NCBI GenBank assembly: GCA_903828515.1
Contig: CAIKMD010000006.1
Location: forward strand, 806,001-870,000
DNA length: 64,000 nucleotides
Direction: 5' to 3'
Origin: an uncultured Rhodospirillales bacterium
GTDB lineage: Bacteria > Pseudomonadota > Alphaproteobacteria > ATCC43930 > CGMCC-115725
Positions 17,398 to 25,555 of this stretch are shown one piece after another. Made by a program: the position numbers and the translations under genes. The notes under the pieces were generated by a model. That model had not been told where the DNA came from, did not search any database, and worked only from the letters and a program-made list of their open reading frames with translations. Every line of letters starts with the position of its first letter. The stretch's first letter is position 1.

Positions 17398-18047
17398 CGC
17401 CCGAGCATCTTCTCGTAATCGGCGCCCATCACGCCGGCCATTTTCTGCCCGCTGCGCGCGGCGTCGGCCATCGCCACTTCGCGGCGCGCGATCTGCTCGG
17501 CAGCATCGACCACGCGATCGAGGTCGGCCGCTTTGACGAAGACCGCGCAGGAACTGTCGGCGACGACGAAATCGCCGTCGGTAACCGCGATTTCGCCCAC
17601 GGTGATGGGCGCGAAGCTTGCCGTCTCGACGATGCGCCCACGCGCGGTGCGCGCCGTGGCCGAGCGCGAAAAGACCGGAAAGCCCATGTCGCAGGCCTCG
17701 TCGATGTCGCGCGCGGGGCCTTCGACGATGACCCCGCTGATGCCTTTGGCCTTGGCGCCGGTGGAGAGAATCCCGCCCCAGCCGGCGGCTTCGATGCCGG
17801 TACGCTGTTCCACCACGATGACGTCGCCGGGATCGGCCGCGTCGATTGCCGCGGTGCACAAATGGCGGGTCGTGGGCGTGCCGCCAGCGGGCCCCAGCGT
17901 CACCGTGCGCACGCGCCCGGCAATGCGTTGCCGGATCGAGCGCGGGAGCAGCCCCGATACGGCGCCTTTGAGGCCCAACCGGTCCATTGCGTCGGAAACC
18001 GCACAGGTATCGAGCTTGCGCAGCCGGTCGAGTGCCGTGTCGGCCAT
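17394..18047 (-). CDS. RraA-family aldolase/decarboxylase (HMG/CHA aldolase-like)
   Basis: A 217-residue protein of the RraA fold. The signature GWGGILSTGAKAKGISGVIVEGPARDIDEA carries the Gly-rich loop and the Arg-Asp pair (PARD) that binds substrate and metal in HMG/CHA aldolases such as LigK and ProA. RNase E inhibitor RraA itself is usually about 160 residues, so the longer length favours the enzyme branch. LigK-type enzymes split 4-carboxy-4-hydroxy-2-oxoadipate to pyruvate and oxaloacetate. The start MADTALDRLRKLDTCAVSDAMD (18045-18047) is preferred over one 7 codons upstream. Divergent from the LigB-type dioxygenase, as expected for genes of one pathway. Confidence 0.86.
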   Translation of the reverse strand: MADTALDRLRKLDTCAVSDAMDRLGLKGAVSGLLPRSIRQRIAGRVRTVTLGPAGGTPTTRHLCTAAIDAADPGDVIVVEQRTGIEAAGWGGILSTGAKAKGISGVIVEGPARDIDEACDMGFPVFSRSATARTARGRIVETASFAPITVGEIAVTDGDFVVADSSCAVFVKAADLDRVVDAAEQIARREVAMADAARSGQKMAGVMGADYEKMLGR

Positions 18048-18082
18048 CGTCTTTCTCCCTCGTTTCAAAGCGTTTTCGGGAC

Positions 18083-18088
18083 TATAAT
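18083..18088 (+). promoter_or_regulatory. Possible -10 element upstream of LigB-type gene
   Basis: A perfect TATAAT lies 36 bases before the ATG of the extradiol dioxygenase in the 77-base divergent gap. No good -35 is visible at 17 bases, so an activator-dependent promoter is possible. Weak evidence. Confidence 0.3.
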
Positions 18089-18124
18089 GGATTTATCCGC
18101 GGTATTCCGCAAAGGCTCGCGATC

Positions 18125-19129
18125 ATGGCAAAAATCGTTCTCGGACTCGGCACCTCCCACGGCCCGATGCTGTCGACCCCGCCCGATCAATGGGGGCAGC
18201 GCGTCGAAGCCGACAAGCGCAACCCGGAACACTGGTTCAAGGGCAAGGCGTACAATTTCGATCAGCTCGTGGCGCTACGCGCCGGCGAAAACCTCGAGGC
18301 GCAGATCACGCAAAAGGTCTGGAACGACCGCCACGCGGCCTGCCGCCGAGCGATCGGCAAGCTCGCCGACATTTTCGCCGAGGCGAAGCCCGATATCTGC
18401 GTGATCGTCGGCAACGACCAGATGGAAATGTTCAAGGAGCCGCTGATCCCGGCGATGAGCGTCTATCGCGGCGAGACGATCCCAAACAAATATCCCGAGA
18501 AGGAAGAGATCGCGAAGATGCCGCCCGGCATTCCGATCTCGATCGGCGGCCACATTCCGCCGACCGGCGCGACCTATCAGGGCCAGCCGTCGCTCGCGAC
18601 GCATATCATCGAGACCGCGATCGCGGATCAGTTCGATGTCACCTCGATGACCAGCCTGCCCAACGGGTATGGCCACATCCCGCATGCGTTCGGCTTCGTC
18701 TTCCGCCAGATGATGAACGACAAGACGATCCCGACCGTGCCGGTCTGCCTCAACACGTTTTATCCGCCGAACCAGCCGACGGTCGAACGCTGCTACAGCT
18801 TCGGCAAGTCGCTGCTGCGCGCGATCCAGTCGTGGAAGAGCGATGCGCGCGTGGCTTTGGTCGCCTCGGGCGGGCTCACCCATTTCGTGATCGACGAGGA
18901 AGTCGACAACGCGGTGATGGACGCGCTGCGCGCCCGCAGCATCAAATCGGTGGCGGCCTTGGGCGAACCGATCTTCCAGGCCGGCACGTCGGAGATCAAA
19001 AACTGGGTGCCGGTGGCGGGCGCGATGGCCGATCTCAATTACGAGCCCAACGTGGTCGATTACGTGCCGTGCTACCGCTCGATGGCGGGCACCGGCAACG
19101 CGATGGGCTTCGTTTACTGGAAAGCCTGA
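18125..19129 (+). CDS. Class III extradiol ring-cleavage dioxygenase (LigB family)
   Basis: A 334-residue LigB-type dioxygenase that would open catecholic rings with Fe(II) and O2. H12 (GTSHGP) and H70 (DRHAACR) match the two iron His ligands, E290 (GTSEIKNW) the iron Glu, and H253 (GGLTHF) the catalytic base. GHIPHAFGFVFR (184-193 region) is also conserved. Protocatechuate 4,5-dioxygenase needs a separate LigA subunit, which I do not find here. ATG at 18125 is preceded by a weak ribosome site (AAAGGCTCGCG). Divergent from an RraA/LigK-like gene and convergent with a Rieske oxygenase. Substrate probably a dihydroxybenzoate-like acid; inferred. Confidence 0.9.
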   Translation: MAKIVLGLGTSHGPMLSTPPDQWGQRVEADKRNPEHWFKGKAYNFDQLVALRAGENLEAQITQKVWNDRHAACRRAIGKLADIFAEAKPDICVIVGNDQMEMFKEPLIPAMSVYRGETIPNKYPEKEEIAKMPPGIPISIGGHIPPTGATYQGQPSLATHIIETAIADQFDVTSMTSLPNGYGHIPHAFGFVFRQMMNDKTIPTVPVCLNTFYPPNQPTVERCYSFGKSLLRAIQSWKSDARVALVASGGLTHFVIDEEVDNAVMDALRARSIKSVAALGEPIFQAGTSEIKNWVPVAGAMADLNYEPNVVDYVPCYRSMAGTGNAMGFVYWKA

Positions 19130-19162
19130 GCCGGCGCGCCTCAGCGCACCGGCCGGGGCTGA

Positions 19163-20449
19163 TTACTCCGCTGCCTTACGATTGCTGGCGGCGAGCAGAT
19201 CCTGGAAGACCTCGCGATATTTGTCCTTGTCGGGCGCGAGCAGCGACGTCACCACGATCTCGTTGATCTTGTCTTTCATGGCTTGGCGCTCGCCGAGGTG
19301 GAAGGGGATTTCGCCGCCCGCCGCCTGATCCTCGATCGCCTGTAGCAACGCGCGACGCGCCCCGACGATGCCCTTGTCGCCGTGGCCGAGATGTTCCTGG
19401 CTGCGGTCGTAGATCGGGCCCATCGTCTCGGTGGCCCAGTTGTCGTGCAGGGCGAAGGAAGAGCCGAGACCGGCGAACCACTCCTCCTTCATCGACTTGC
19501 GGTCCTGCATCCAGCGATTGGTGGCATTGCGTTCGGGCAGCGTGTTCGAGCCGAGCTTCCAGTGCATGACCGCGTCGGCCTTTTCCTTCTCGATGTCGAC
19601 CGGCTGCGAGCGCTTGAAGGCGAGCTGGTATTTGACGTGGCTGACATCGTCGATCGGCACGTGCCACAGCATCATGTAGCCGTCGCCGTCGATCGCGCCG
19701 CCGGCGACCGCCGCGATGTTCGGCAGGACGTAATTCGACAGCCGCAGATAGGACTGGTCGCCGAGATCGCGCATCGCATAGATGCGAACGCCGAAATCGG
19801 TGCGTTCGACCTCCATGCGCGGCACGCCCTTGGTGAAGAACTCGTGGAAGGGACCGATGGCGCTGGTGCCGACGCCGGTCTTGGCGCGGTTCAACGCCAG
19901 ATGCAGGAAGCTGAGATGATAGGGATCGATGTCGCCCTCGAAGCCCTGCAGCCAGTTGCAGCGCTCGCGCGAGCGGCTGATGAAGCGGTGGCTTTCCGGC
20001 GCGATCAGGCATTCCCATTCGGGCAACGCCGGCGGCTCGCCCGTGCCCATATAGGTGAAGATCATCCCGCCGAGGACTTTCAGCGGATAGGATTTCTGCT
20101 TGATGCGATCGCAGAACGTGTGGCCCGGCGGCTCGGCCGGCTGCTCCAGGCACTTGCCGTTCACGCCGAAGACCCAGCCGTGATAGACGCAACGCAGGCC
20201 GCCATCCTCGATCCGGCCATAGCTCAGGTCGCCGCCGCGATGCGGGCAGTGCAGTCCGAGCAGACCGAGCTTGCCCTCCTGGTCGCGGAACAGCACGAGT
20301 TCCTCGTCCATCACCTTGAGCGCGATGGGCTGGTCGTCCTCGATGTCGGCGACGAGGGCGATCGGCTGCCAGTACTGACGGAAAAGTTTCCCGCCGGGTG
20401 TATCCGGGCCGGTCTGGGTGACGAGGTCGTTTTGTTCTTTGCTCAGCAT
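19163..20449 (-). CDS. Rieske non-heme iron oxygenase, alpha subunit (phthalate 4,5-dioxygenase-like)
   Basis: A 428-residue oxygenase component. The Rieske 2Fe-2S motifs are CPH (C68, H70) and CVYH (C87, H90). The mononuclear iron His pair is H178 and H183 in DIDPYHLSFLHL. The long C-terminal domain and the start SKEQNDLVTQTGPDTPGGKLFRQYWQP fit the phthalate dioxygenase/vanillate demethylase group of homotrimeric oxygenases. No reductase gene is adjacent, so electrons must come from a partner elsewhere. It is the last gene of the long minus-strand run, 62 bases after the LIV binding protein. It could hydroxylate or O-demethylate an aromatic acid. Confidence 0.93.
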   Translation of the reverse strand: MLSKEQNDLVTQTGPDTPGGKLFRQYWQPIALVADIEDDQPIALKVMDEELVLFRDQEGKLGLLGLHCPHRGGDLSYGRIEDGGLRCVYHGWVFGVNGKCLEQPAEPPGHTFCDRIKQKSYPLKVLGGMIFTYMGTGEPPALPEWECLIAPESHRFISRSRERCNWLQGFEGDIDPYHLSFLHLALNRAKTGVGTSAIGPFHEFFTKGVPRMEVERTDFGVRIYAMRDLGDQSYLRLSNYVLPNIAAVAGGAIDGDGYMMLWHVPIDDVSHVKYQLAFKRSQPVDIEKEKADAVMHWKLGSNTLPERNATNRWMQDRKSMKEEWFAGLGSSFALHDNWATETMGPIYDRSQEHLGHGDKGIVGARRALLQAIEDQAAGGEIPFHLGERQAMKDKINEIVVTSLLAPDKDKYREVFQDLLAASNRKAAE

Positions 20450-20511
20450 GGCCTGCTCCCGTCGAGGGAATCCGATCGCGAAATCCTACAATAATCCGAT
20501 CCGCGCCGCCA

Positions 20512-21699
20512 TCAGTCGGAGACGGGGGTGCCGATCAGTTCCCAGTTCGTGCCGTTGAACTTCTGGAACTGAACCTTGCGCGCCAGGCGGAAATTGTCCG
20601 GCGTAGTCTCGACGTTGATGCCGGGCAGGTTCATCGGCGGGTGGACGTCCTTGAGGTTCGCCGCCTGTTTCATGATGTTCTCGCGGGTCAGATTGTCGCC
20701 CGCCTGCTTGATCACCTGGGAGATCATGTAGCCGGAATTATAGCCCGAGGCGGCCAAGGCGGGGTCGGGGACCGCGCTGTTGTATTTCGTGCGCCAGGCC
20801 TGGAACGCGATCATGTCGGGGTCTTTGGCCCATTGCGGATCGGCGGCGTCCTTGATCGCGACTTCGGAGATCACGCCGACGGCTTTATCCAGCCCGGCGG
20901 GCTTCAGCGTGCCGTCGATCTGCGCGACGATCAGCGGAATGATGATCTGCGGTTTCCAGCCCGTGTCGAAGGCGCGGCGGATCGCCTGCGACGTCGCCTT
21001 GGGGGTCGAGAAGCTGGCGAACACCTCGGCGCCCGAAGCCTGCAGGGTGGCGATCTGGGAATCGACGGTCGGGTCGGTGATCTCATAGGAGACGGCGGCG
21101 ACGATCTGGGTCTTGGTGCCGGTGGTTTCCTTGATGCCGGCGAGATAGTCCTTGCCGAGATCGTCGTTCTGATAGAGCACGGCGATCTTCTTGCCGGCAA
21201 AGGCCTGCTCGATGTATTTGCCGATCAGGCGGCCTTCGGTGAAGTTGGTCGGCGAGTTGCCGAGCGACCAGGGCGAAATCTTCGGGTCATAGAATGCGCG
21301 ATTGCCCGACGAGAGGAAGAGCTGCGGGATCTTGTTCTCGTTGAGATAGCCGCGAATCGCGAGCTGCGTCGGCGTGCCGATCGAGCCGCCGATGAACAGG
21401 ACCTGATCCTGCTCGACCATCTTGCGCGTGACCTCGAGCGCTTTCGGCGGCTGATAGGCGTCGTCCTCGGCGATATAGGTGATCTTGCGGCCGTTGATGC
21501 CGCCATTGGCGTTGACCATGTCGAAATAGGCGGCGACCGATTTCACCAATTGCCCGGCGACGGAGCCCGGACCGCTGAAGGGGCCCGAGCCGCCGACCTT
21601 GACCTCGGTGTCGGACGCGCCGGGGTCGTATTTCTTCTGCGCCAAGGCCGGCTGGATCGCCAGCGCGAGCAGGACGGCGGTAAGTGCGATTTTTTTCAT
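20512..21699 (-). CDS. Branched-chain-type ABC transporter substrate-binding protein (LivK-like)
   Basis: A 395-residue periplasmic binding protein of type I fold. MKKIALTAVLLALAIQPALA is a clear signal peptide with cleavage after ALA at 20. Conserved blocks are VKVGGSGPFSGPGSVAGQLVKSVAAYFDMVNANGGINGRKI and ITYIAEDDAYQPPKALEVTRKMVEQD. In soil alphaproteobacteria this class often binds aromatic acids, amides or dicarboxylates instead of amino acids. It is 13 bases downstream of a MetE-like gene and follows the LivM/LivH permeases, so it probably serves that permease pair. The longer open frame adds 15 residues before the signal and is rejected. Confidence 0.92.
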   Translation of the reverse strand: MKKIALTAVLLALAIQPALAQKKYDPGASDTEVKVGGSGPFSGPGSVAGQLVKSVAAYFDMVNANGGINGRKITYIAEDDAYQPPKALEVTRKMVEQDQVLFIGGSIGTPTQLAIRGYLNENKIPQLFLSSGNRAFYDPKISPWSLGNSPTNFTEGRLIGKYIEQAFAGKKIAVLYQNDDLGKDYLAGIKETTGTKTQIVAAVSYEITDPTVDSQIATLQASGAEVFASFSTPKATSQAIRRAFDTGWKPQIIIPLIVAQIDGTLKPAGLDKAVGVISEVAIKDAADPQWAKDPDMIAFQAWRTKYNSAVPDPALAASGYNSGYMISQVIKQAGDNLTRENIMKQAANLKDVHPPMNLPGINVETTPDNFRLARKVQFQKFNGTNWELIGTPVSD

Positions 21700-21712
21700 G
21701 ATCGTTGTCCCT

Positions 21713-22873
21713 TTAGTTCCGTCCCCAGAGTTCTTTGGTCGCAAGGGCCGCGCCCTCGGCCATCGATTTGAGCTTGCCCCAGGCGATGCTGGGATGGCCG
21801 ACGCGCCAGCCGAGGCCGCAATCGGTGCCGGCCATTACGCGTTCGCGCCCGACGAGCTTGGCGTATTTGACCAGACGCTCCGCCACCAGTTCGCGATGCT
21901 CGATGAAGTCGGTGCAATGGCCGACGACACCGGGGATGAGGATGGCGTCCTGCGGCAGCTTGGTCTTTTCGAAGACGCGCCATTCGTGCTCGTGCATCGG
22001 GTTGGCGGCTTCGATCGAGTATTGCCCGGCATGAACCGAGAACACCGTGTCGATGATGTCGGCGAGCGGGATGTCCTGATGATGCGGCCCGTGCGCGCTG
22101 CCCCAGCAGACATGCAGGCGGATTTTTTCCTTCGGCAACCCTTTGAGGGCGCGGTTGAGCGCGGCGACGCGAAGATCGGCATAGTCGCGATATTGTGCGA
22201 CGGTCATCTCCGGGAACATCTGCCAGCCATCGGGCAGGTCGGGATCGTCGATCTGCAGGATGAAGCCGGCTTCGACGATCGCGCGATATTCCTCGGCCAT
22301 CGCGTCGGCGATGCCGAAGAGGAATTTTTCCTTGTCGCCGTAATGCTCGTCATAGAGCCAATGCTCGATCGTGCCAGGCGCCAGCGCCGGCAGGAATGCA
22401 CTCGCCGGATCGACGCCTTTCAGCGCGTTGCGGAAATTCTCGAGGTCGGCCTTGAGCGTTTCCTTGCCGACATAGCGCAGGTCGGTGGTGCAGAACATCC
22501 GTGTTTTGTTCTGCGAATCCGAAAAGCCGCCTTTGCCGGCGGCGAAGTATTCCGGGAACTCCTTGCGGTCGCGCCCGCTGATGTCGAGCCGCGGCGGCGC
22601 GTTGGCGGGATCGACCTCGCGCAGCGTGATGCCGCTGATGCGGTCGAGCACATAGAACAGGAAGTTCGACTTGCTCAGCTCGCCGTCATTGACGCTGTCG
22701 ACACCGCATTCGATCTGCTGGCGGACGACCTGGACGACTTCGGCTTTCACATCCGCCGCCAAGGCGGCTTTGTCGACGGGCGCCGTGAGGCCCTGCAAGC
22801 GGAAGACTTTGTTCAATTTATCCGAGCGCGGCAGCGCACCGGCATGCGTAACGAGAATACGGTCGACGGTCAT
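21713..22873 (-). CDS. Cobalamin-independent methionine synthase C-domain-like protein, intact zinc site
   Basis: A 386-residue protein with the fold of the MetE catalytic half. Zinc ligands are all present: H254 and C256 in HVCWG, E288 in SIEAANP, C352 in GTDCGLG. The folate/substrate loop DGELSKSNFLFYVLDRISG (63-81) is also recognisable. Bona fide MetE is about 750 residues, so this is the short stand-alone type, close to enzymes that transfer a methyl or alkyl group to or from a thiol. Located between the LivM permease and the LivK binding protein inside a catabolic operon, it more likely processes the imported compound than makes methionine. The role is inferred. Confidence 0.85.
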   Translation of the reverse strand: MTVDRILVTHAGALPRSDKLNKVFRLQGLTAPVDKAALAADVKAEVVQVVRQQIECGVDSVNDGELSKSNFLFYVLDRISGITLREVDPANAPPRLDISGRDRKEFPEYFAAGKGGFSDSQNKTRMFCTTDLRYVGKETLKADLENFRNALKGVDPASAFLPALAPGTIEHWLYDEHYGDKEKFLFGIADAMAEEYRAIVEAGFILQIDDPDLPDGWQMFPEMTVAQYRDYADLRVAALNRALKGLPKEKIRLHVCWGSAHGPHHQDIPLADIIDTVFSVHAGQYSIEAANPMHEHEWRVFEKTKLPQDAILIPGVVGHCTDFIEHRELVAERLVKYAKLVGRERVMAGTDCGLGWRVGHPSIAWGKLKSMAEGAALATKELWGRN

Positions 22874-22942
22874 TGATGAGGTTCCTCCCTGGCGCGCATG
22901 ATGCGGGAAAGAGAGGCGTCAGACAATTGCCGGCTTTCCCAC

Positions 22943-23893
22943 TCAACGGCTCGTGGTGGGCATGAACTTCGCGCGAACGAGACGGATGACGCCGTGGATT
23001 CCGGTGGGCATCAGATAGACGCAGACGATCAGGCACGCGCCGTAAAGCGCCCAGGGTGCCGCTTTCGATATCTTGCTGGCGAAATCGGGGACGAGGCCGA
23101 TGAAGATCGCGCCATAGATCGCACCGGAAATCGTGCCCGCGCCACCGATGACGATGCCGACGACGAAGGTAATCGATAGAAGGAATGTGAAACTGTCGGG
23201 CGCCACGTATTGCGCGACGATCGCGCCGAGCGCGCCGGCCACTCCCGTATATAGGGCGCTCACGCCGAACGTCTTGGTCTTCACCATCGCGGTATCGACG
23301 CCCATCGCGGCGGCGGCGATCGGCTGGTCGCGTACCGCGACCATCGCCCGCCCGATCCGCCCGCCGACCAGGTTGCGGCCGACCGCGAACATGACGAGCG
23401 CGACGGCCAGGCAGATGAAATAGAGAAACTGGTCGCGGTTGAGCGGCAGGTCCCACGGCACGTCGGGTTTTTTCAGCGACATGCCGAGCGTGCCGCCGGT
23501 CCACGGATCGATCAGCTTGTATTTGAGGAGTTGCGGCATCGCGACGGCGAGGGCGAAGGTGGCGAGCGCCAGGTGCGAGCCGCCGAGGCGCAGCGCCGGC
23601 AGGCCGAACAGGATGCCGGCCGCGAAACATACGGCACCGGCCGACGGCACCGCGATCCAATAGGGCAGGCCGAAGCGCACGGTCATGATCGCGACGGTAT
23701 AGGCGCCGATGGCATAGAACGCGCTGTGCCCGATCGAGATCTGGCCGTTATAGCCCATCAGGATGTTGAGCCCGAGCAGGGCGATGGCATCGACGATGAT
23801 GGTGGTGAGCTCGAAGGTGCGATAGCCGCTGACGACGAACGGCGCGATCAGCGCCAGCGCGAGCAGGACGGTGAAGCCGATCCGCCGCGCCAT
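22943..23893 (-). CDS. Branched-chain-type ABC transporter permease (LivM-like)
   Basis: A 316-residue inner-membrane permease with about nine or ten hydrophobic segments. The start MARRIGFTVLLALALIAPFVV was chosen because its ATG overlaps the LivH stop (TGATG at 23891-23895). LivM motifs are LGLNILMGYNGQISIGHSAFYAIGAY and RDQPIAAAAMGVDTAMVKTKTFG (the EAA-like loop contacting the ATPase). It pairs with the upstream LivH. No LivG or LivF is present in this set, so it may share the ATPases at 29566-31046. Confidence 0.92.
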   Translation of the reverse strand: MARRIGFTVLLALALIAPFVVSGYRTFELTTIIVDAIALLGLNILMGYNGQISIGHSAFYAIGAYTVAIMTVRFGLPYWIAVPSAGAVCFAAGILFGLPALRLGGSHLALATFALAVAMPQLLKYKLIDPWTGGTLGMSLKKPDVPWDLPLNRDQFLYFICLAVALVMFAVGRNLVGGRIGRAMVAVRDQPIAAAAMGVDTAMVKTKTFGVSALYTGVAGALGAIVAQYVAPDSFTFLLSITFVVGIVIGGAGTISGAIYGAIFIGLVPDFASKISKAAPWALYGACLIVCVYLMPTGIHGVIRLVRAKFMPTTSR

Positions 23894-24765
23894 CAGACCC
23901 GCACGACCTTGTGACGGCCGAACAGCCCATCGGGCCGGACGACCAGCGTGCCGACGATCAGCACCAGCGCCACGCTCATCCGCATCTCGGTGCCGATGAC
24001 ATAGACGCCGAGGATGTTTTCGAGGATGCCGACGATGAAGCCGCCGGCCACCGCGCCCCACGGATTGTCGATCCCGCCCAAAAGCGCGCCGGCGAACCCA
24101 TAGACGAGGATCGTCGCCATCATGTTGGGTTCGAGGAAGACGGTCGGCGCCACCATCATGCCGGCGACCGCGCCGACCGCGGCGGCCAGACCCCAGCCGA
24201 GCGCCGACATGCGTCCGACGGCCACGCCGACAAGGCGGCTCGACATCGGGTTTTCGGTCGCACCGCGCATAGCGAGGCCGGTGCTGGTGTATTGGAAGAA
24301 GACGAAGATCGCCGCCATCAGGAGGACGATCACCGCCATGGCGCCGAGATCGTGCGGCGTCTCATAGGCGTTATCGAGGAAGCGCAGCCCGTCGAACGGC
24401 GAGGGGAAAGCGCGCGTCTCGTAGCTCCACAGCCAGCCGCCCAGGCTGTTGCAGATCATGAAGAGGCCGAGGAACACGGTGACCATCAGCCGCTCGGGCG
24501 CATCGGCCAATGGCCGGATCAGGATGCGCTCGACCAGCGCGCCGCCGGCAAAGGCGACCGAGACGGTGATCAGGAAGGTGGCCCAGTAGGGCACGCCGCG
24601 ATCGAGCAGCGTGATGGCGATGAAGGTCGAGAGCGTCGCCATTTCGCCTTGCGCGAAATTCATATGGCCGGTCGAGCGATAGATCATGACGAGCGCCAGG
24701 GCGACGCTCGCATAGATGCTGCCGGCGGACAGGCCGGTGGCGAGCTGATGGAGGAGTTGCGCCAT
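23893..24765 (-). CDS. Branched-chain-type ABC transporter permease (LivH-like)
   Basis: A 290-residue permease. It starts MAQLLHQLATGLSAGSIYASVALALVMIYRSTGHMNFAQGEMATLSTFIA, the hallmark LivH N terminus (GHMNFAQGEM). The EAA-like loop GLAMRGATENPMSSRLVGVAVGRM is present. It forms a heterodimer with the LivM encoded immediately downstream (1-base overlap). It is preceded on the same strand by the class II aldolase gene (24-base gap). Probably co-transcribed with aldolase and UbiD genes, linking uptake to decarboxylation. Confidence 0.92.
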   Translation of the reverse strand: MAQLLHQLATGLSAGSIYASVALALVMIYRSTGHMNFAQGEMATLSTFIAITLLDRGVPYWATFLITVSVAFAGGALVERILIRPLADAPERLMVTVFLGLFMICNSLGGWLWSYETRAFPSPFDGLRFLDNAYETPHDLGAMAVIVLLMAAIFVFFQYTSTGLAMRGATENPMSSRLVGVAVGRMSALGWGLAAAVGAVAGMMVAPTVFLEPNMMATILVYGFAGALLGGIDNPWGAVAGGFIVGILENILGVYVIGTEMRMSVALVLIVGTLVVRPDGLFGRHKVVRV

Positions 24766-24789
24766 GAGCTTGTCGGTGGCGCGGCGCGA

Positions 24790-25548
24790 TCAGCGCTTCG
24801 CGACCCGGCTTTTCAGCATGTCCCACACGCGGGGGCTGCCGCCGCGCGAACGTTTTTCCATCGTGGCGCCTTCGCCGTCGGACAGGTAATTGACCGGCCC
24901 GCCGAAGCTCATCGCGGTTGCCTGAAGCCGGGCGTTCTCTTCGGTGTAGATCGCGCGGATGACGGCGGCGGCCAGGGTCGCGCCGACCACGGCGTCGCCA
25001 TGGCCGCGCATCAGGACGACGGCATTGTCGCCGAGGCTCTCGGCGAGTGCCTTTCCCAGTTTGTTGTCGCGGATCAGCAGATCGGTGGAATCACCCGCCA
25101 CGTCGCGGATGTCGAACACCGGCACGCCGCTATAGAGGAACGATCCGTTGTGAAACACCGGGCGCAGTTTCACTTGCGTGATGCCGAACGGAATGATGCC
25201 GCGCGAATGGCTGTGTACCACAGCGTTGACGTCGGACCGGCGTTTGAAGATCTCGGAGTGGATATAACGCTCGATATAGACTTCACGGCCGCGCTGATCG
25301 ACCGGTTCGCCCTGCGCGTCGAACTCCATGATGTCGGCGGGCCGCACCAGTTTCGGCGCGATCGCCCGCGACATCAGGAAATGGCCGGGATGCGACGGAT
25401 GCCGGGTGCTGACATGGCCGAACGCGTCGACCACGCCCTGGTCGTAGAGGATGTGGTTCGAGGCGACGAGTTCGTCGAGCAAATCCTTCGGCATGCCGGA
25501 GGACTTCTTCTTGGGCGAAGTCTTCCGCGCCGGTTTTTTAGCGGCCAT
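24790..25548 (-). CDS. Class II aldolase/adducin family protein
   Basis: A 252-residue zinc enzyme with a Lys/Pro-rich leader (AAKKPARKTSPKKKSS) before the domain. Zinc His ligands occur in VVHSHSRGIIPFG (HSH) and the third in VLMRGHGDAVVG. GHVSTRHPSHPGHFLMSRAI matches family members that act on hydroxylated acids. Some relatives in aromatic clusters are decarboxylases or 3-hydroxy-2-methylpyridine-type hydrolases, so aldolase chemistry is not certain. It lies 7 bases after UbiD and directly before LivH. The basic leader is unusual for a cytosolic aldolase and may be a non-conserved extension. Confidence 0.88.
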   Translation of the reverse strand: MAAKKPARKTSPKKKSSGMPKDLLDELVASNHILYDQGVVDAFGHVSTRHPSHPGHFLMSRAIAPKLVRPADIMEFDAQGEPVDQRGREVYIERYIHSEIFKRRSDVNAVVHSHSRGIIPFGITQVKLRPVFHNGSFLYSGVPVFDIRDVAGDSTDLLIRDNKLGKALAESLGDNAVVLMRGHGDAVVGATLAAAVIRAIYTEENARLQATAMSFGGPVNYLSDGEGATMEKRSRGGSPRVWDMLKSRVAKR

Positions 25549-25555
25549 TCGCGCC

